64,000 nucleotides of DNA from Ophiura sarsii (lineage: Eukaryota; Echinodermata; Ophiuroidea; Amphilepidida; Ophiuridae): contig CM069447.1 in the NCBI GenBank assembly GCA_035610835.1, positions 57,481,048 to 57,545,047 on the forward strand, written 5' to 3'. This document shows positions 30,501 to 42,521 of the stretch, one piece after another (the first letter of the stretch is position 1; each line of letters begins with the position of its first letter). The position numbers and the translations under genes were made by a program. The notes beneath the pieces were generated by a model that saw only the letters and a list, made by a program, of their open reading frames with translations, was not told where the DNA came from and searched no databases.

Positions 30501-32262
30501 TATATTGGCTGCGTAGCGAGCCAATATACTCTATTCCTTCCGTTTCTTTGTTTCTTTCTTCCAAACGCTCCTTAAAAATGCTTCTTCTCCTACAGTTTAC
30601 ATGCTACAATCCCCAAACTCGGTCAGTAGGACCCCCTATCTGACCTCCATATAGGGTCTTCACAGTTTTGGGTCAAAGGTCACACGGAAGTCTGTAGGGG
30701 TCAAAACGTGATTTTCTTTAAAATGCTTCTACTCCTACAGTTTACATGATACATTTACCAGACTTGGTCAGTAGGACCCTCTACCTGACCTCCATATAGG
30801 GTCTTCACAGTTTTGGGTCAAAGGTCACACGGGGGTCTGTAGGGGTCAAAACGTGATTTTCTTTAAAATGCTTCTACTCCTACAGTTTACATGCTACATT
30901 CACCAGACTTGGTCAGTAGGACCCCCTACCTGATCTTCATATAGGGTCTTCACAGTTTTGGTTCAAAGGTCACACAGGGGTCACTAGGGACCAAACGTGA
31001 TTTGCTTTAAAATGCTTCAACTCCTACAGTTTACAAGCTACATTCACCAGACATGGTCAGTAGAACCCCCCACCTAACCTTCATATAGGGTCTTCACAGT
31101 TTGTGGTCAAAGGTCACACAGGGGTCAATACGGGTAAAAACGTGATTTTTACTTAAAACGCTGTTGAAATTTAGTGAAATGACCTAGTATCGTCAGAATT
31201 GGTCAACATATTCCTTTTGACCATACGCATATACAATAGTTCGGTTTTGAAAATCAAAAAATATTTGGGGTCACAAGGGGTCAAAATGTAAATTTTCACT
31301 CCATTCACTCAAAATGCTACTTGTCCGAGAGGAAATGACCTATGATTGTCAGAATTGGTCAAAAGATTCCTTGGAGCAATGTTCATATAGGCTGTTCAGC
31401 GATTAAAAGTGACATGTCACATTGGGTCACTAGAGGTCATTGACCTAAACAGGGATTAAATGTAAGACATGCTCCGATATTGACCGGTCATATCTCATTT
31501 TGTAGAAATTGATAAGACAAGCAAAAAAGTCAATCATTTCTTTGGGGTCAAAGGTCAAAAAAGGTCACTAGGGGTCGAAATGTAAATTTTTACTACATTA
31601 GGACCCCTAGTGACCTTTTCTTGACCTTTGACCCCAACAAAAGGATTGACTTTTTTTCTTGTCTCATCAATGCCTACAAAATGAGCCATCACCGGTCAAA
31701 ATCGGAGCAAGTCTTACATTTTACCCTGTGTATCTTTATATTAATGATTGCCGCTGTGTCCATGTCGTGTTGATGTCCGTATAATGTCATATACGGCATT
31801 CTATCAACAAATTTGTAATAGAAGTTTGAATTAATGCCAAAAAATTAATATCACAAAGCGGAAATGGAGTTAGATTTCCATTCAAACATCTTCGGACTCA
31901 GTACTACAAAAGACATAAGTAGTGACAGAATCAGCAAATCATATAAAGGATTAACAAATTATTTGAGAAAAAGGGGATACACATATAATCTTTTCTTATC
32001 ATAAAATCGTGCCAAACTATGGCACGCCCCAGAGGACAAAAACGTGTTGAGACTAATATATATTCGTGATCTATGAACACAATTATCTCTAGTTTCATCT
32101 TGTTTAAGTAAAACAACAACAAAACAAGTTAATTATCATGACCAAGTAAAAAACAAGTTAATTATCATGACCAAGTCAAAGGTCATGAATGGGTTACTAG
32201 GGGCCAAAAATTAAATGTTAAGCAGCCAATATCCGTGCTTCTTGAAGCACAATTAGCTCTAG
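30501..32262 (+). mobile_element. Helentron-like non-autonomous element, TATTGGCTGC type
   Basis: Subterminal inverted repeats ATATTGGCTGC (30502-30512) and GCAGCCAATAT (32222-32232) bound the element. They are followed by a perfect hairpin (GTGCTT, loop CTTG, AAGCAC; 32235-32250), eight bases and the terminal CTAG (32259-32262), then TT. This matches the arrangement of Helitron/Helentron-derived non-autonomous elements: subterminal inverted repeat, repeat-rich core, 3' hairpin, CTRR-like end. An internal degenerate terminus occurs at 32067-32092. Confidence 0.55.
31447..31735. repeat. Long palindrome inside the GGTCA array (unit 1)
   Basis: Arms of about 145 bp are inverted around 31595. 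The left arm has GGTCAAAGGTC, GGTCACTAGGGGTC and TGTAAGACATGCTCCGAT; the right arm has the complements GACCCCTAGTGACC, TTGACCTTTGACCCC and ATCGGAGCAAGTCTTACA. It would fold into a long hairpin. The same structure is at about 50230-50518. Confidence 0.8.
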
Positions 32263-33786
32263 TTCTTTACCTTGATTTTTTCAAAAATCGAGGTACTCTA
32301 TCTCTGCCGTTTCTTTCTTGTTTGTTTCTTTCTTCTTTCTGTCTGACCCATCTACAAAATGCTATTTTTCTACAGTTTACATGCTACAATCACCAAACTT
32401 GGTCAGTAGGACCCCCTACCTGACTTACATATAGGGTCTTCAAAGTTAGGGGTCAAAGGTCACACAAAGGTCACTAGTGGTCAAAACGTGATTTTCACTT
32501 AAAACGCATTTCCAATTTAGTGAAATGACCTAGGATTGTCAAATTTGGTCCACATATTCCTTTTGACCGTACGCATATACAAAAGAACGGTTTTTAAAAT
32601 TAAAAATCATTTGGGGTCACTAGGGGTCAAAATGTAAATGTTTACTCCTCGCACTGAAAATGCTATTTTTTCGGGAGGAAATGACCTATGATTGTCAGAA
32701 TTAGTCAAAAGATTCCTTGTATCCATGTACATATAGGGTCTTCAGCGATTAAAAGTGACATATCAGATGGGGTCACTAGGGGTCATTGACCTAAACAGGG
32801 GTAAAATGTAAGACATGCTCCGATTTTGACCGGTCATGTTTCATTTTGTAGGCATTGATAAGACAAGAAAAAAAGTCAAACATTTTTACGGGGTCAAAGG
32901 TCAACATAGGTCACTAGGGGTCAAAAGGTCAATTTTCATTCCTTGCACTCAAAATGCTATTTTTTCTACAGTGTACATGCTACAATCACCAGATTTGGTC
33001 AGTAGGACCCCCTACCAGACCTACATATAGGGTCTTCACAGTTTGGGGTCAAAGGTCACACAGGGGTCATAAGTGGTCAAAACGTGATTTTCACTTAAAA
33101 CGCGTTTGCAATTTAGTGAAATGACCTAGGATCGTCAGAATTTGTCAACATATTCCTTTTGACAGTACGCATATATATTAGTTCGGTTTTTAAAATCAAA
33201 ATATATTTGGGGTCACTAGGGGTCAAAAGGTCAATTTTCACTCCTCACACTCAAAATGCTATTTTTTCGAGAGGAAATGACCCATGATTATCAGAATTGG
33301 TCAAAAGATTCCTTGGATCCATGTACACATAGGGTCTTAAGCGATTAAAAGTGACATGTCATATGGGGTCACTAGGGGTCATTGACCTAAACAGGGGTAA
33401 AATGTAAGACATGCTCCGATTTTGACCGGTCTTGTTTCATTTTGTAGGCAATGATAAGACAAGAAAAAAGGTCAATCATTTTCATGGAGTCAAAGGTCAA
33501 CATAGGTCACTAGGGGTCAACAGGTCAATTTTCACTCCTAACACTCAAAATGCTATTTTTTCGGGAGGAAATGACCCATGATTGTCAGAATTGGTCCAAA
33601 GATTTCTTGGATCCATTAAAAGTGACATATTTGTCTCAGAGAGAATGAATGATGACCGTCAGAATTGGTCATGCACATTCGGTTCTTCAGCGTTTAAAAA
33701 GTGACATGTCATATGGGGTCACTAGAGGTCATTAATCCATACACAAATCAAGGTGTCCTGGTCTCTGACCAGATCTATGTCTAGTT

Positions 33787-34075
33787 ACCTTGATTTTTTC
33801 AAAAAATCGAGGTTCTGTATCTCTGCCGTTTCTTTCTTCTTCTTCTGCTTTTTCTTTCTTTCTTTCCTCAAACCCATCTAAAAAATGCTATTTTTTCTAC
33901 AGTTTACATGCTACAATCACCAGACTTGGTCAGTAGAACCCCCCACCTAACCTTCATATAGGGTGTTCACAGTTTGGGGTCAAAGGTCACACAGGGGTCA
34001 CTAGGGGTCACACTAGAGGTCATTAATCCATACAAAAATCAAGGTGTCCTGGTCTCTGACCAGATCTATGTCTAG
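33787..34075 (+). mobile_element. Helentron-like element, ACCTTGATTTT type, compact 289-bp copy
   Basis: It starts ACCTTGATTTTTTC directly after TT and ends with AAAAATCAAGGT (34034-34045), a six-bp hairpin CTGGTC-TCT-GACCAG (34049-34063), eight bases and CTAG (34072-34075), followed by TT and another element start. The compact form shows the element limits clearly. The internal part has a TTTC/TTC microsatellite and a GGTCA block. Confidence 0.55.
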
Positions 34076-37000
34076 TTACCTTGATTTTTTCAAAAAATCG
34101 AGGTTCTGTATCTCTGCCGTTTCTTTCTTCTTCTTCTTCTGCTTTTTACCTTGATTTTTTCAAAAAATCGAGGTTCTGTATCTCTGCCGTTTCTTTCTTC
34201 TTCTTCTGCTTTTTCTTTCTTTCTTTCTTTCCTCAAACCCATCTAAAAAATGCTATTTTTTCTACAGTTTACATGCTACAATCACCAGACTTGGTCAGTA
34301 GAACCCCCCACCTAACCTTCATATAGGGTGTTCACAGTTTGGGGTCAAAGGTCACACAGGGGTCACTAGGGGTCAAAAGGTGATTTTCACTTAAAACGCA
34401 TTTCCAATTTAGTGAAATGACCTAGGATCGTCAAAATTGGTCCACATATTCCTTTTGACCGTACGCATGTACAAAAGAACGGTTTTTTAAATTAAAAATC
34501 ATTTGGGGTCACTAGGGGTCAAAATGTCAATTTTCACTCCAGTCACTTAAAATGCTATTTATTCAAGAGAAAATGGCCCATGATTATCAGAATTGGTCAA
34601 AAGATTCCTTGGGTCCATGCACATATAGGGTGTTCAGCGATTAAAAGTGACATGTCATACGGGGTCACTAGGGGTCATTGAACTTTACAAGGGTAAAAGT
34701 TAAGACATGCTCCGATTTGGACGGGGTTTGTTGCATCTTGTTTAATTTGATGAGCCAAGAAAATAAGTCAATCATATTGACCAGGTCAAAGGTCAAGAAG
34801 GGGTCACTAGGGGTCAAAAGGTGATTTTCACTTAAAACGCATTTCCAATTTAGTGAAATGACCTAGGATCGTCAAAATTGGTCCACATATTCCTTTTGAC
34901 CGTACGCATGTACAAAAGAACGGTTTTTTAAATTAAAAATCATTTGGGGTCACTAGGGGTCAAAATGTCAATTTTTACTCCAGTCACTTAAAATGCTATT
35001 TTTTCAAGAGGAAATGACCCATGATTATCAGAATTGGTCAAAAGATTCCTTGGGTCCATGCATATATAGGGTGTTCAGCGATTAAAAGTGACATGTCATA
35101 CCGGGTCACTAGGGTTCATTGAACTTTACAGGGGTAAAAGTTTAGACATGCTCCGATTTGGACCGGGTTTGTTGCATCTTGTTTGGATTGATGAGCCAAG
35201 AAAAAAGGTCAATCATATTGACCAGGTCAAAGGTCAAGAAGGGGTCACTAGGGGTCATTGAACATTACAGAGGTAAAAGTTAAGACATGCTCCGATTTGG
35301 ACGGGGTTTGTTGCATCTTGTTTGGTTGATGAGCAAAGAAAATAAATAAATCATATTGACCAGGTCAAAGGTCACGAAGGGTCAATAGGGGTCATTGAAC
35401 TTTACAGGGGTAAAAGTAAAGACATGGTTCGATTTTGACCGGGTTTGTTGCATCTTGTTTGATTTGATGAGCTAAGAAAATAATTCAATTATATTGACCA
35501 GGTCAAAGGTCAAGAAGGGGTCAAAAGGGGTCATTGAACTTTAAAGGGGTAAAATTTAAGACATGATCCGATTTGGACCGGATTTGTTGCATCTTGTTTG
35601 GATTGATGAGCCAAGAAAATAAGTCAATCATTTTAATCAGGTCAAAGGTCAAGAAGGGGTCACTAGGGATCATTTTCTCAAAGAAAAATCAAGGTAGCCT
35701 GGTCTTTGACCGGAGCAAGATCTAGTTCTTTCTTTCTTTCCTCAAACCCATCTAAAAAATTCTATTTTTTCTACAGTTTACATGCTACAATCACCAGACT
35801 TGGTCAGTAGAACCCCCCACCTAACCTTCATATAGGGTGTTCACAGTTTGGGGTCAAAGGTCACACAGGGGTCACTAGGGGTCAAAATGTGATTTTCATT
35901 TAAAACGCATTTACAATTTAGTGAAATGACCTAGGATCGTCAAAATTGGTCCACATATTCCTTTTGACCGTACGCAATTACAAAAGAACGGTTTTTAAAA
36001 ATAAAAATCATCTGGGGTCACTAGGGGTCAAAATGTCAATTTTCACTCCAGTCACTTAAAATGCTATTTATTCAAGAGAAAATGGCCCATGATTATCAGA
36101 ATTGGTCAAAAGATTCCTTGGGTCCATGCACATATAGGGTGTTCAGCGATTAAAAGTGACATGTCATACGGGGTCACTAGGGGTCATTGAACTTTACAAG
36201 GGTAAAAGTTAAGACATGCTCCGATTTTGACGGGGTTTGGTGCATCTTGTTTAATTTGATGAGCCAAGAAAATAAGTCAACCATATTGACCAGGTCAAAG
36301 GTCAAAAAGGGGTCACTAGGGGTCAAAAGGTGATTTTCACTTAAAACGCATTTCCAATTTAGTGAAATGACATAGGATCGTCAAAATTGGTCCACATATT
36401 CCTTTTTGACCGTACGCATGTACAAAAGAACGGTTTTTTAAATTAAAAATCATTTGGGGTCACTAGGGGTCAAAATGTCAATTTTCACTCCAGTCACTTA
36501 AAATGCTATTTATTCAAGAGAAAATGGCCCATGATTATCAGATTTAGTCAAAAGATTTCTTGGGTCCATGCACATATAGGGTGTTCAGCGATTAAAAGTG
36601 ACATGTCATACGGGGTCACTAGGGGTCATTGAACTTTACAAGGGTAAAAGTTAAGACATGCTCCGATTTGGACGGGGTTTGTTGCATCTTGTTTAATTTG
36701 ATGAGCCAAGAAAATAAGTCAATCATATTGACCAGGTCAAAGGTCAAGAAGGGGTAACTAGGGGTCAAAAGGTGATTTTCACTTAAAACGCATTTCCAAT
36801 TTAGTGAAATGACCTAGGATCGTCAAAATTGGTCCACATATTCCTTTTGACCGTACGCATGTACAAAAGAAAGGTTTTTTAAATTAAAAATCATTTGGGG
36901 TCACTAGGGGTCAAAATGTCAATTTTCACTCCAGTCACTTAAAATGCTATTTTTTCAAGAGGAAATGACCCATGATTATCAGAATTGGTCAAAAGATTCC

Positions 37001-37705
37001 TTGGGTCCATGCATATATAGGGTGTTCAGCGATTAAAAGTGACATGTCATACCGGGTCACTAGGGGTCATTGAACTTTACAGGGGTAAAAGTTTAGACAT
37101 GCTCCGATTTAGACCGGGTTTGTTGCATCTTGTTTGGATTAATGAGCCAAGAAAATAAGTCAATCATATTAACCAGGTCAAAGGTCAAGAAGAGGTCACT
37201 AGGGGTCATTGAACATTACAGAGGTAAAAGTTCAGACATGCTCCGATTTGGACGGGGTTTGTTGCATCTTGTTTGGATTGATGAGCAAAGAAAATAAATA
37301 AATCATATTGACCAGGTCAAAGGTCACGAAGGGTCAATAGGGGTCTTTGAACTTTACAGGGGTAAAAGTAAAGACATGGTTCGATTTTGACCGGGTTTGT
37401 TGCATCTTGTTTGATTTGATGAGCTAAGAAAATAATTCAATTATATCGACCAGGTCAAAGGTCAAGAAGGGGTCAAAAGGGGTCATTGAACTTTACAGGG
37501 GTAAAAGTTTAGACATGCTCCGATTTGGACCGGGTTTGTTGCATCTTGTTTGGAAACTAGACATAGATCTGGTCAGAAAACATGAAATCGATACTGCATT
37601 ATTTAATTAAATACAAAAAGGTTTCTTACACAACAAAAAAAGGAAAATGACCTTCAAAAATGAGTTAAATTCTTTAACCACCCTGTATATTTTCACCCTA
37701 TACAG

Positions 37706-37816
37706 CTCTACCATGTGGCGGGTGTCTAAACGGCGGGTCGTGCGAAACCTTCTTTGATTTTATGATTTGCATTTGCCCGAATGGTTATGAGGGTGAGAGA
37801 TGTGAGAATCAAGTAG
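37706..37816 (+). CDS. EGF-like domain exon D (unit 1)
   Basis: The acceptor (TTCACCCTATACAG) and donor (GTAAGTTG) enclose 111 bp, phase 1-1. The domain reads LPCGGCLNGGSCETFFDFMI then CICPNGYEGERCENQ, with six cysteines; spacing between the first two is unusually short (CGGC), which removes the O-glucose consensus, but CLNGGSC keeps the O-fucose one. It is separated from exon C by the GGTCA array, so the intron is about 9.6 kb. Confidence 0.92.
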
Positions 37817-38429
37817 GTAAGTTGTGGGGTGTTTTTGTTTTAGCGTCATTCAACAAGTTCTACCTCGTCCCTCATAACTTTGCTAATTTGGATGTCCCGG
37901 GGTGGGGGGGGGGGGGGGGGGGGGGGTTACTTAGTGAATATGAGGTCACAGGAATGTGCCACCAAATAGGGTCCCATTTTCACCCCTCTGGTAAATAAAT
38001 GACGTCTTTTCGAAGCCATTTTTGGTTAATGTATGGGTCTAAAATCCTTAAATTTGCTGTTTTTCACAAAAAAATTAGCAAAATCTGTCAAATATGTAGG
38101 AAAATTGTGGGTCTCTGGTAAATATATAGGTGCATTATCTACGGATGCCCTTTGAAGCTATTTTTAAATAGCAAATCGGAATTTGTGTTTGGTTTTTGAC
38201 ACATAGCTTTGTTAATATTCAGTCAATCTTCATGTGCAATATCTCAAATTAAAGAGAAGGCATTTCTTCACAATTTTGTAATTGGTATTTGAATAATGAA
38301 CATTTGTTTGCCTTGTAAGTTACGTATTTTGAGTTTATGATAAGAGTTTAATGGGTTTGCCATCAGACAAGTTTAAAACTGTCAAGCTTTCATTATGATT
38401 AGCTCTGACTTCTCCAGGACCAAATTCTT

Positions 38430-38676
38430 TTAACACTTTCCATGCGGCTGTAAGTTTTACCATATACAAAACATAATTTTCAGAAACCTTTCCCAACTTT
38501 CAAGGTCTATCTCAAGGATTACTGGACCAATACTAGGCATGTTTGTACTCATTTCAATGCGTTTCTCATGGTGATTCCAAAAATGGTAATGACATTTAAG
38601 AATTTTGACATTTTCGAAACATTTTGTGCAATTTGGGAATGTCGTCTGCAGCTGCCTGCCGCGTGGAAAATGTTAA
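38430..38676. mobile_element. MITE flanked by TTAA (unit 1)
   Basis: It starts TTAACACTTTCCATGCGGC and ends GCCGCGTGGAAAATGTTAA, a 19-bp inverted repeat with two mismatches and TTAA at both tips, as left by piggyBac-type insertion. No coding capacity. A fragment of the family lies near 27675-27860 and another copy at 42522-42803. Confidence 0.65.
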
Positions 38677-38961
38677 GCAAGACATAGAGACTGCCACTTC
38701 TCTATATTTTATCATCATTTGGGCTGCCCTTTTCCTACTTGCGACATTGGTGGCTCTCAAAAGCTTTAGAAAATAGGTTGATTTGAAATTAGTTGCTCCT
38801 TTCCTACGTGAGAAAGATTGATGGCTCTGAAAAGAGCCATTCAGGTGGACTGCCTGCCCCTTGTCCACTGAACAGAGTTGGTGGCTATATAGCTATTAGC
38901 ATTTTTATTGCCTTGTATTAAAAAGTTACTTTTTAAGTATTGTTTATATACATTTTTACAG

Positions 38962-39084
38962 GAGAATGTCAGACCGGGGAATTTCAGTGTCCCTCGTCTG
39001 GTGCGTGCATCGCAGAGTCAGCCGTATGTGATGGCAACTTTGATTGTCTTGATCTTAGTGATGAAAACCCGACCAACTGTCCAT
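38962..39084 (+). CDS. LDL-receptor class A domain exon (unit 1)
   Basis: The acceptor (ACATTTTTACAG) and donor (GTAAGTTT) enclose 123 bp, phase 1-1, encoding one complete LDLa module. The peptide starts [19 protein letters not shown] and ends [11 protein letters not shown]. It has six cysteines and the acidic calcium-binding cluster ([13 protein letters not shown]). LDLa modules bind ligands extracellularly in a calcium-dependent way. Phase lets it follow EGF exon D and precede EGF exon A of unit 2. Confidence 0.95.
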
Positions 39085-39663
39085 GTAAGTTTTGTTACTG
39101 GGTTGCATGATGGGTATCACATGGATTTAATATAGATATCACATGTATATCACATGGGTATCACATGGATTTAATATAGATATCACATGGATATCACATG
39201 TGTCACATCCTCATGATGAAGATCTGAACCCGGGGTGCTCAGTGGTCATTCATTACAAGGGGGGTATCATGCGCGTCCAAGGACTTTCAAAAAGTACCCT
39301 AAATACGTAATCGTGTTAATGTGAAAAAGCACCCCTAAACAAGTATGGCACGGTATTTTACATACCCTAAACAAGTAATATCCGTATTTCCAATACCCTA
39401 AACAAGTACTCAAAATATTTTGAAACCCTAAGCAAGTAATTTGTATAGATTAAACCTCTTTTCCGCGTATAACACATTTTTAACCATTTTTTCCTTCCCT
39501 ATTAAGCTAAAAGTATTATGAAACAAATGCGCGCTGATTTATCAGATCACTTGCGAACTTATACAATTTGTGAAATATATCTCTCCCATGTATCATGGCT
39601 ATTTATAATCCTCATGGAGCAAATAAAGACCCTAAATACGAAAGCCAATGATGATGTAAAAAG
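39085..39663. other. Intron with short repeats, leading to the unit 1/unit 2 junction
   Basis: ATATCACATGG and ATGGATTTAATATAGATATCAC repeat between 39108 and 39205. CCCTAAACAAGTA repeats between 39330 and 39415, probably part of an unidentified transposon. The duplication junction is at about 39662, where TAAAAAGG meets the 30-bp minisatellite. Confidence 0.5.
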
Positions 39664-40984
39664 GACACCCAGCTTATATCCAAATTCACAATGGACACCC
39701 AGCTTAAATCCACGTTCACAATGGACACCCAGCTTACATCCAAGTTCACAATGGACACCCAGCTTATATCCAAGTTCACAATGGACACCAGCTTATATCC
39801 AAGTTCACAATGGACACCCAGCTTATATCCAAGTTCAAAATGGACACCCAGCTTATATCCAAGTTCACAATGGACACCCAGCTTATATCCAAGTTCACAA
39901 TGGACACCCAGCTTATATCCAAGTTCACAATGGACACCCAGCTTAAATCCAAGTTCACAATGGACACCCAGCTTATATCCAAGTTCACAATGGACACCCA
40001 GCTTATATCCAAGTTCACAATGGACACCCAGCTTATATCCAAGTTCACAATGGACACCCAGCTTATATCCAAGTTCACAATGGACACCCAGCTTATATCC
40101 AAGTTCAAAATGGACACCCAGCTTATATCCAAGTTCACAATGGACACCCAGCTTATATCCAAGTTCACAATGGACACCCAGCTTATATCCAAGTTCACAA
40201 TGGACACCCAGCTTAAATCCAAGTTCACAATGGACACCCAGCTTATATCCAAGTTCACAATGGACACCCAGCTTATATCCAAGTTCACAATGGACACCCA
40301 GCTTATATCCAAGTTCACAATGGACACCCAGCTTATATCCAAGTTCACAATGGACACCCAGCTTATATCCAAGTTCACAATGGACACCCAGCTTATATCC
40401 AAGTTCACAATGGACACCCAGCTTATATCCAAGTTCACAATGGACACCCAGCTTATATCCCAGTTCACAATGGACACCCAGCTTATATCCAAGTTCACAA
40501 TGGACACCCAGCTTATATCCAAGTTCACAATGGACACCCAGCTTATATCCAAGTTCACAATGGACACCCAGCTTATATCCAAGTTCACAATGGACACCCA
40601 GCTTATATCCAAGTTCACAATGGACACCCAGCTTAAATCCAAGTTCACAATGGACACCCAGCTTATATCCAAGTTCATAATGGACACCCAGCTTATATCC
40701 AAGTTCACAATGGACACCCAGCTTATATCCAAGTTCACAATAGACACCCAGCTTAAATCCAAATTCACAATGGACACCCAGCTTAAATCCAAGTTCACAA
40801 TGGACACCCAGCTTATATCCAAGTTCATAATGGACACCCAGCTTATATCCAAGTTCACAATGGACACCCAGCTTAAATCCAAGTTCACAATGGACACCCA
40901 GCTTACATCCACGTTCACATGGACACTCAGCTTACATTCAAGTTCACAATGGACACACAGCTCAACAAATCCAAGTTCAACAAA
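39664..40984. repeat. 30-bp minisatellite, array 2 (about 42 units)
   Basis: It begins with the unit corresponding to 20728 of array 1 and then follows the same order of variant units, including the 29-bp unit near 39787 and the CATAATGGA units. Open frames on both strands are a by-product of the repeat. Confidence 0.95.
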
Positions 40985-41412
40985 GCATGTTTTTTTCCAT
41001 TAATAATAAATATTGTCCTCACAATTGGTACTTCAGATTTGGCATTTTATTCATATAACATCCATTCTTTATTAAATGATAACATTTCATTAATCAATAA
41101 TGAGTTAAATTTGATACAATCTCATTGGAGAGGGTAAATGCACTGGGATAAACGGACAATTTTGTGTAGATAAACGGAGTGCGGTTAAATAATGACCAAC
41201 CAATACGTGTTGAGCCATGCTTAGCGAACGCATCGAACAACTCCCGTGAACGGACAGCCAGTGCGTTTACCCTCTCTGATATATGGTTTTCAATCCGTAC
41301 GAATCTGGATACCATCCCTGAGTCACTATTTCCTTATTTTAACTCTGCCCGTAAGTTGGATGCCACAGAACCAATATGATTTGGTTAGTTCAGAGCACAG
41401 TCATGTAGGCTG

Positions 41413-42324
41413 GGTAAGTCATATCTAGTGAATTATGCCTCAATATGGGGACATATATTGATGGGATTAATTCATACACATGTAATTGTAGACTAGGTTT
41501 TGTAGGAGACATGTGTGAAATGGGTAAGTCATATCTAGTGAACCGTGCCTTAATATGGGGACATGTATTGATGGGATTAATTCATACACATGTAATTGTA
41601 GACTAGGATTAATGTAGGAGACATGTGTGAAATGGGTAAGTAATATCTAGTGAACCATGCTTTAATATGGGGACATGTATTGATGGGATTAATTCATACA
41701 CATGTAATTGTAGACTAGGTTTTGTAGGAGACTTAGTGAAATGGGTAAGTCATATCTAGTGAACCATGCCTCAATATGAGGACATGTATTGATGGGATTA
41801 ATTCATACACTTGTAATTGTAGACTAGGTTTTGTAGGAGACATGTGTGAAATGGGTAATATCTAGTGAACCATGCTTTAATATGGGGACATGTATTGATG
41901 GGATTAATTCATACACATGTAATTGTAGACTAGGTTATGTAGGAGACATGTGTGAAATGGGTAAGTCATATCTAGTGAACCATGCCTCAATTTGGGGACG
42001 TGTATTGATGGGATTAATTCATACACATGTAATTGTAGACTAGGTTATGTAGGAGACATGTGTGAAATGGGTAAGTCATATCTATAGTGAACCATGCTTC
42101 AATATGGGGACATGTATTGATGGGATTAATTCATACACATGTAATTGTAGACTAGGTTATGTAGGAGACATGTGTGAAATGGATAAGTCATATCTAGTGA
42201 ACCATGCTTCAATATGGGGACATGTATTGATGGGATTAATTCATACACATGTAATTGTAGACTAGGTTTTGAAGGAGACATGTGTGAAATGGGTAAGTCA
42301 TATCTAGTGAACCATGCCTCAATA
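41413..42324 (+). repeat. 110-bp EGF-exon minisatellite, array 2 (about 8 units)
   Basis: The first four and last four units correspond to the ends of array 1 and the middle is missing, consistent with an internal deletion by unequal exchange. Each unit has the EGF-like frame and GTAAGT donor described for array 1. Confidence 0.85.
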
Positions 42325-42521
42325 GTAGAGTTATTCTTCTGAAGTTTTCAACTCTTCTTAGGAGAATTGTTTAAGAATTTGTGAGTTAATATTCACGATA
42401 TAGACCCTAGGTCAAACTTTAGAACATGACCCTTCATTATGAAGCTCAATTTAGAAATACCTTCTTAAGTCTGGATCAGAAGTTAACAAATAACTCTTCC
42501 TAAATTTACGTAAGGTTAATC

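Larger units (their letters stand above)
30434..37560 (+). repeat. GGTCA-rich interspersed/tandem array with Helentron-like ends (unit 1)
   Basis: About 7 kb built from related blocks dense in GGGGTCACTAGGGGTCA and AGGTCAAAGGTCA. A unit of about 441 bp is tandem in parts (for example starts at 34361 and 34802, and at 36311 and 36753). Several subelements start ACCTTGATTTTTTC, then a TTTC-rich microsatellite, and end AAAAATCAAGGT, a short hairpin and CTAG. No gene is credible in it; short frames are chance. Confidence 0.8.
20728..39662 (+). repeat. Tandem segmental duplication, unit 1 (about 18.9 kb)
   Basis: From the minisatellite unit at 20728 to 39662 the sequence reappears in the same order and orientation at 39663-60300. 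The order is 30-bp array, EGF-exon minisatellite, MITEs, three EGF exons, SINE, hAT MITE, GGTCA array, fourth EGF exon, LDLa exon. Coordinate offsets are almost constant over long stretches (for example 18678, then about 18780), and change only at identifiable indels. Confidence 0.95.
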
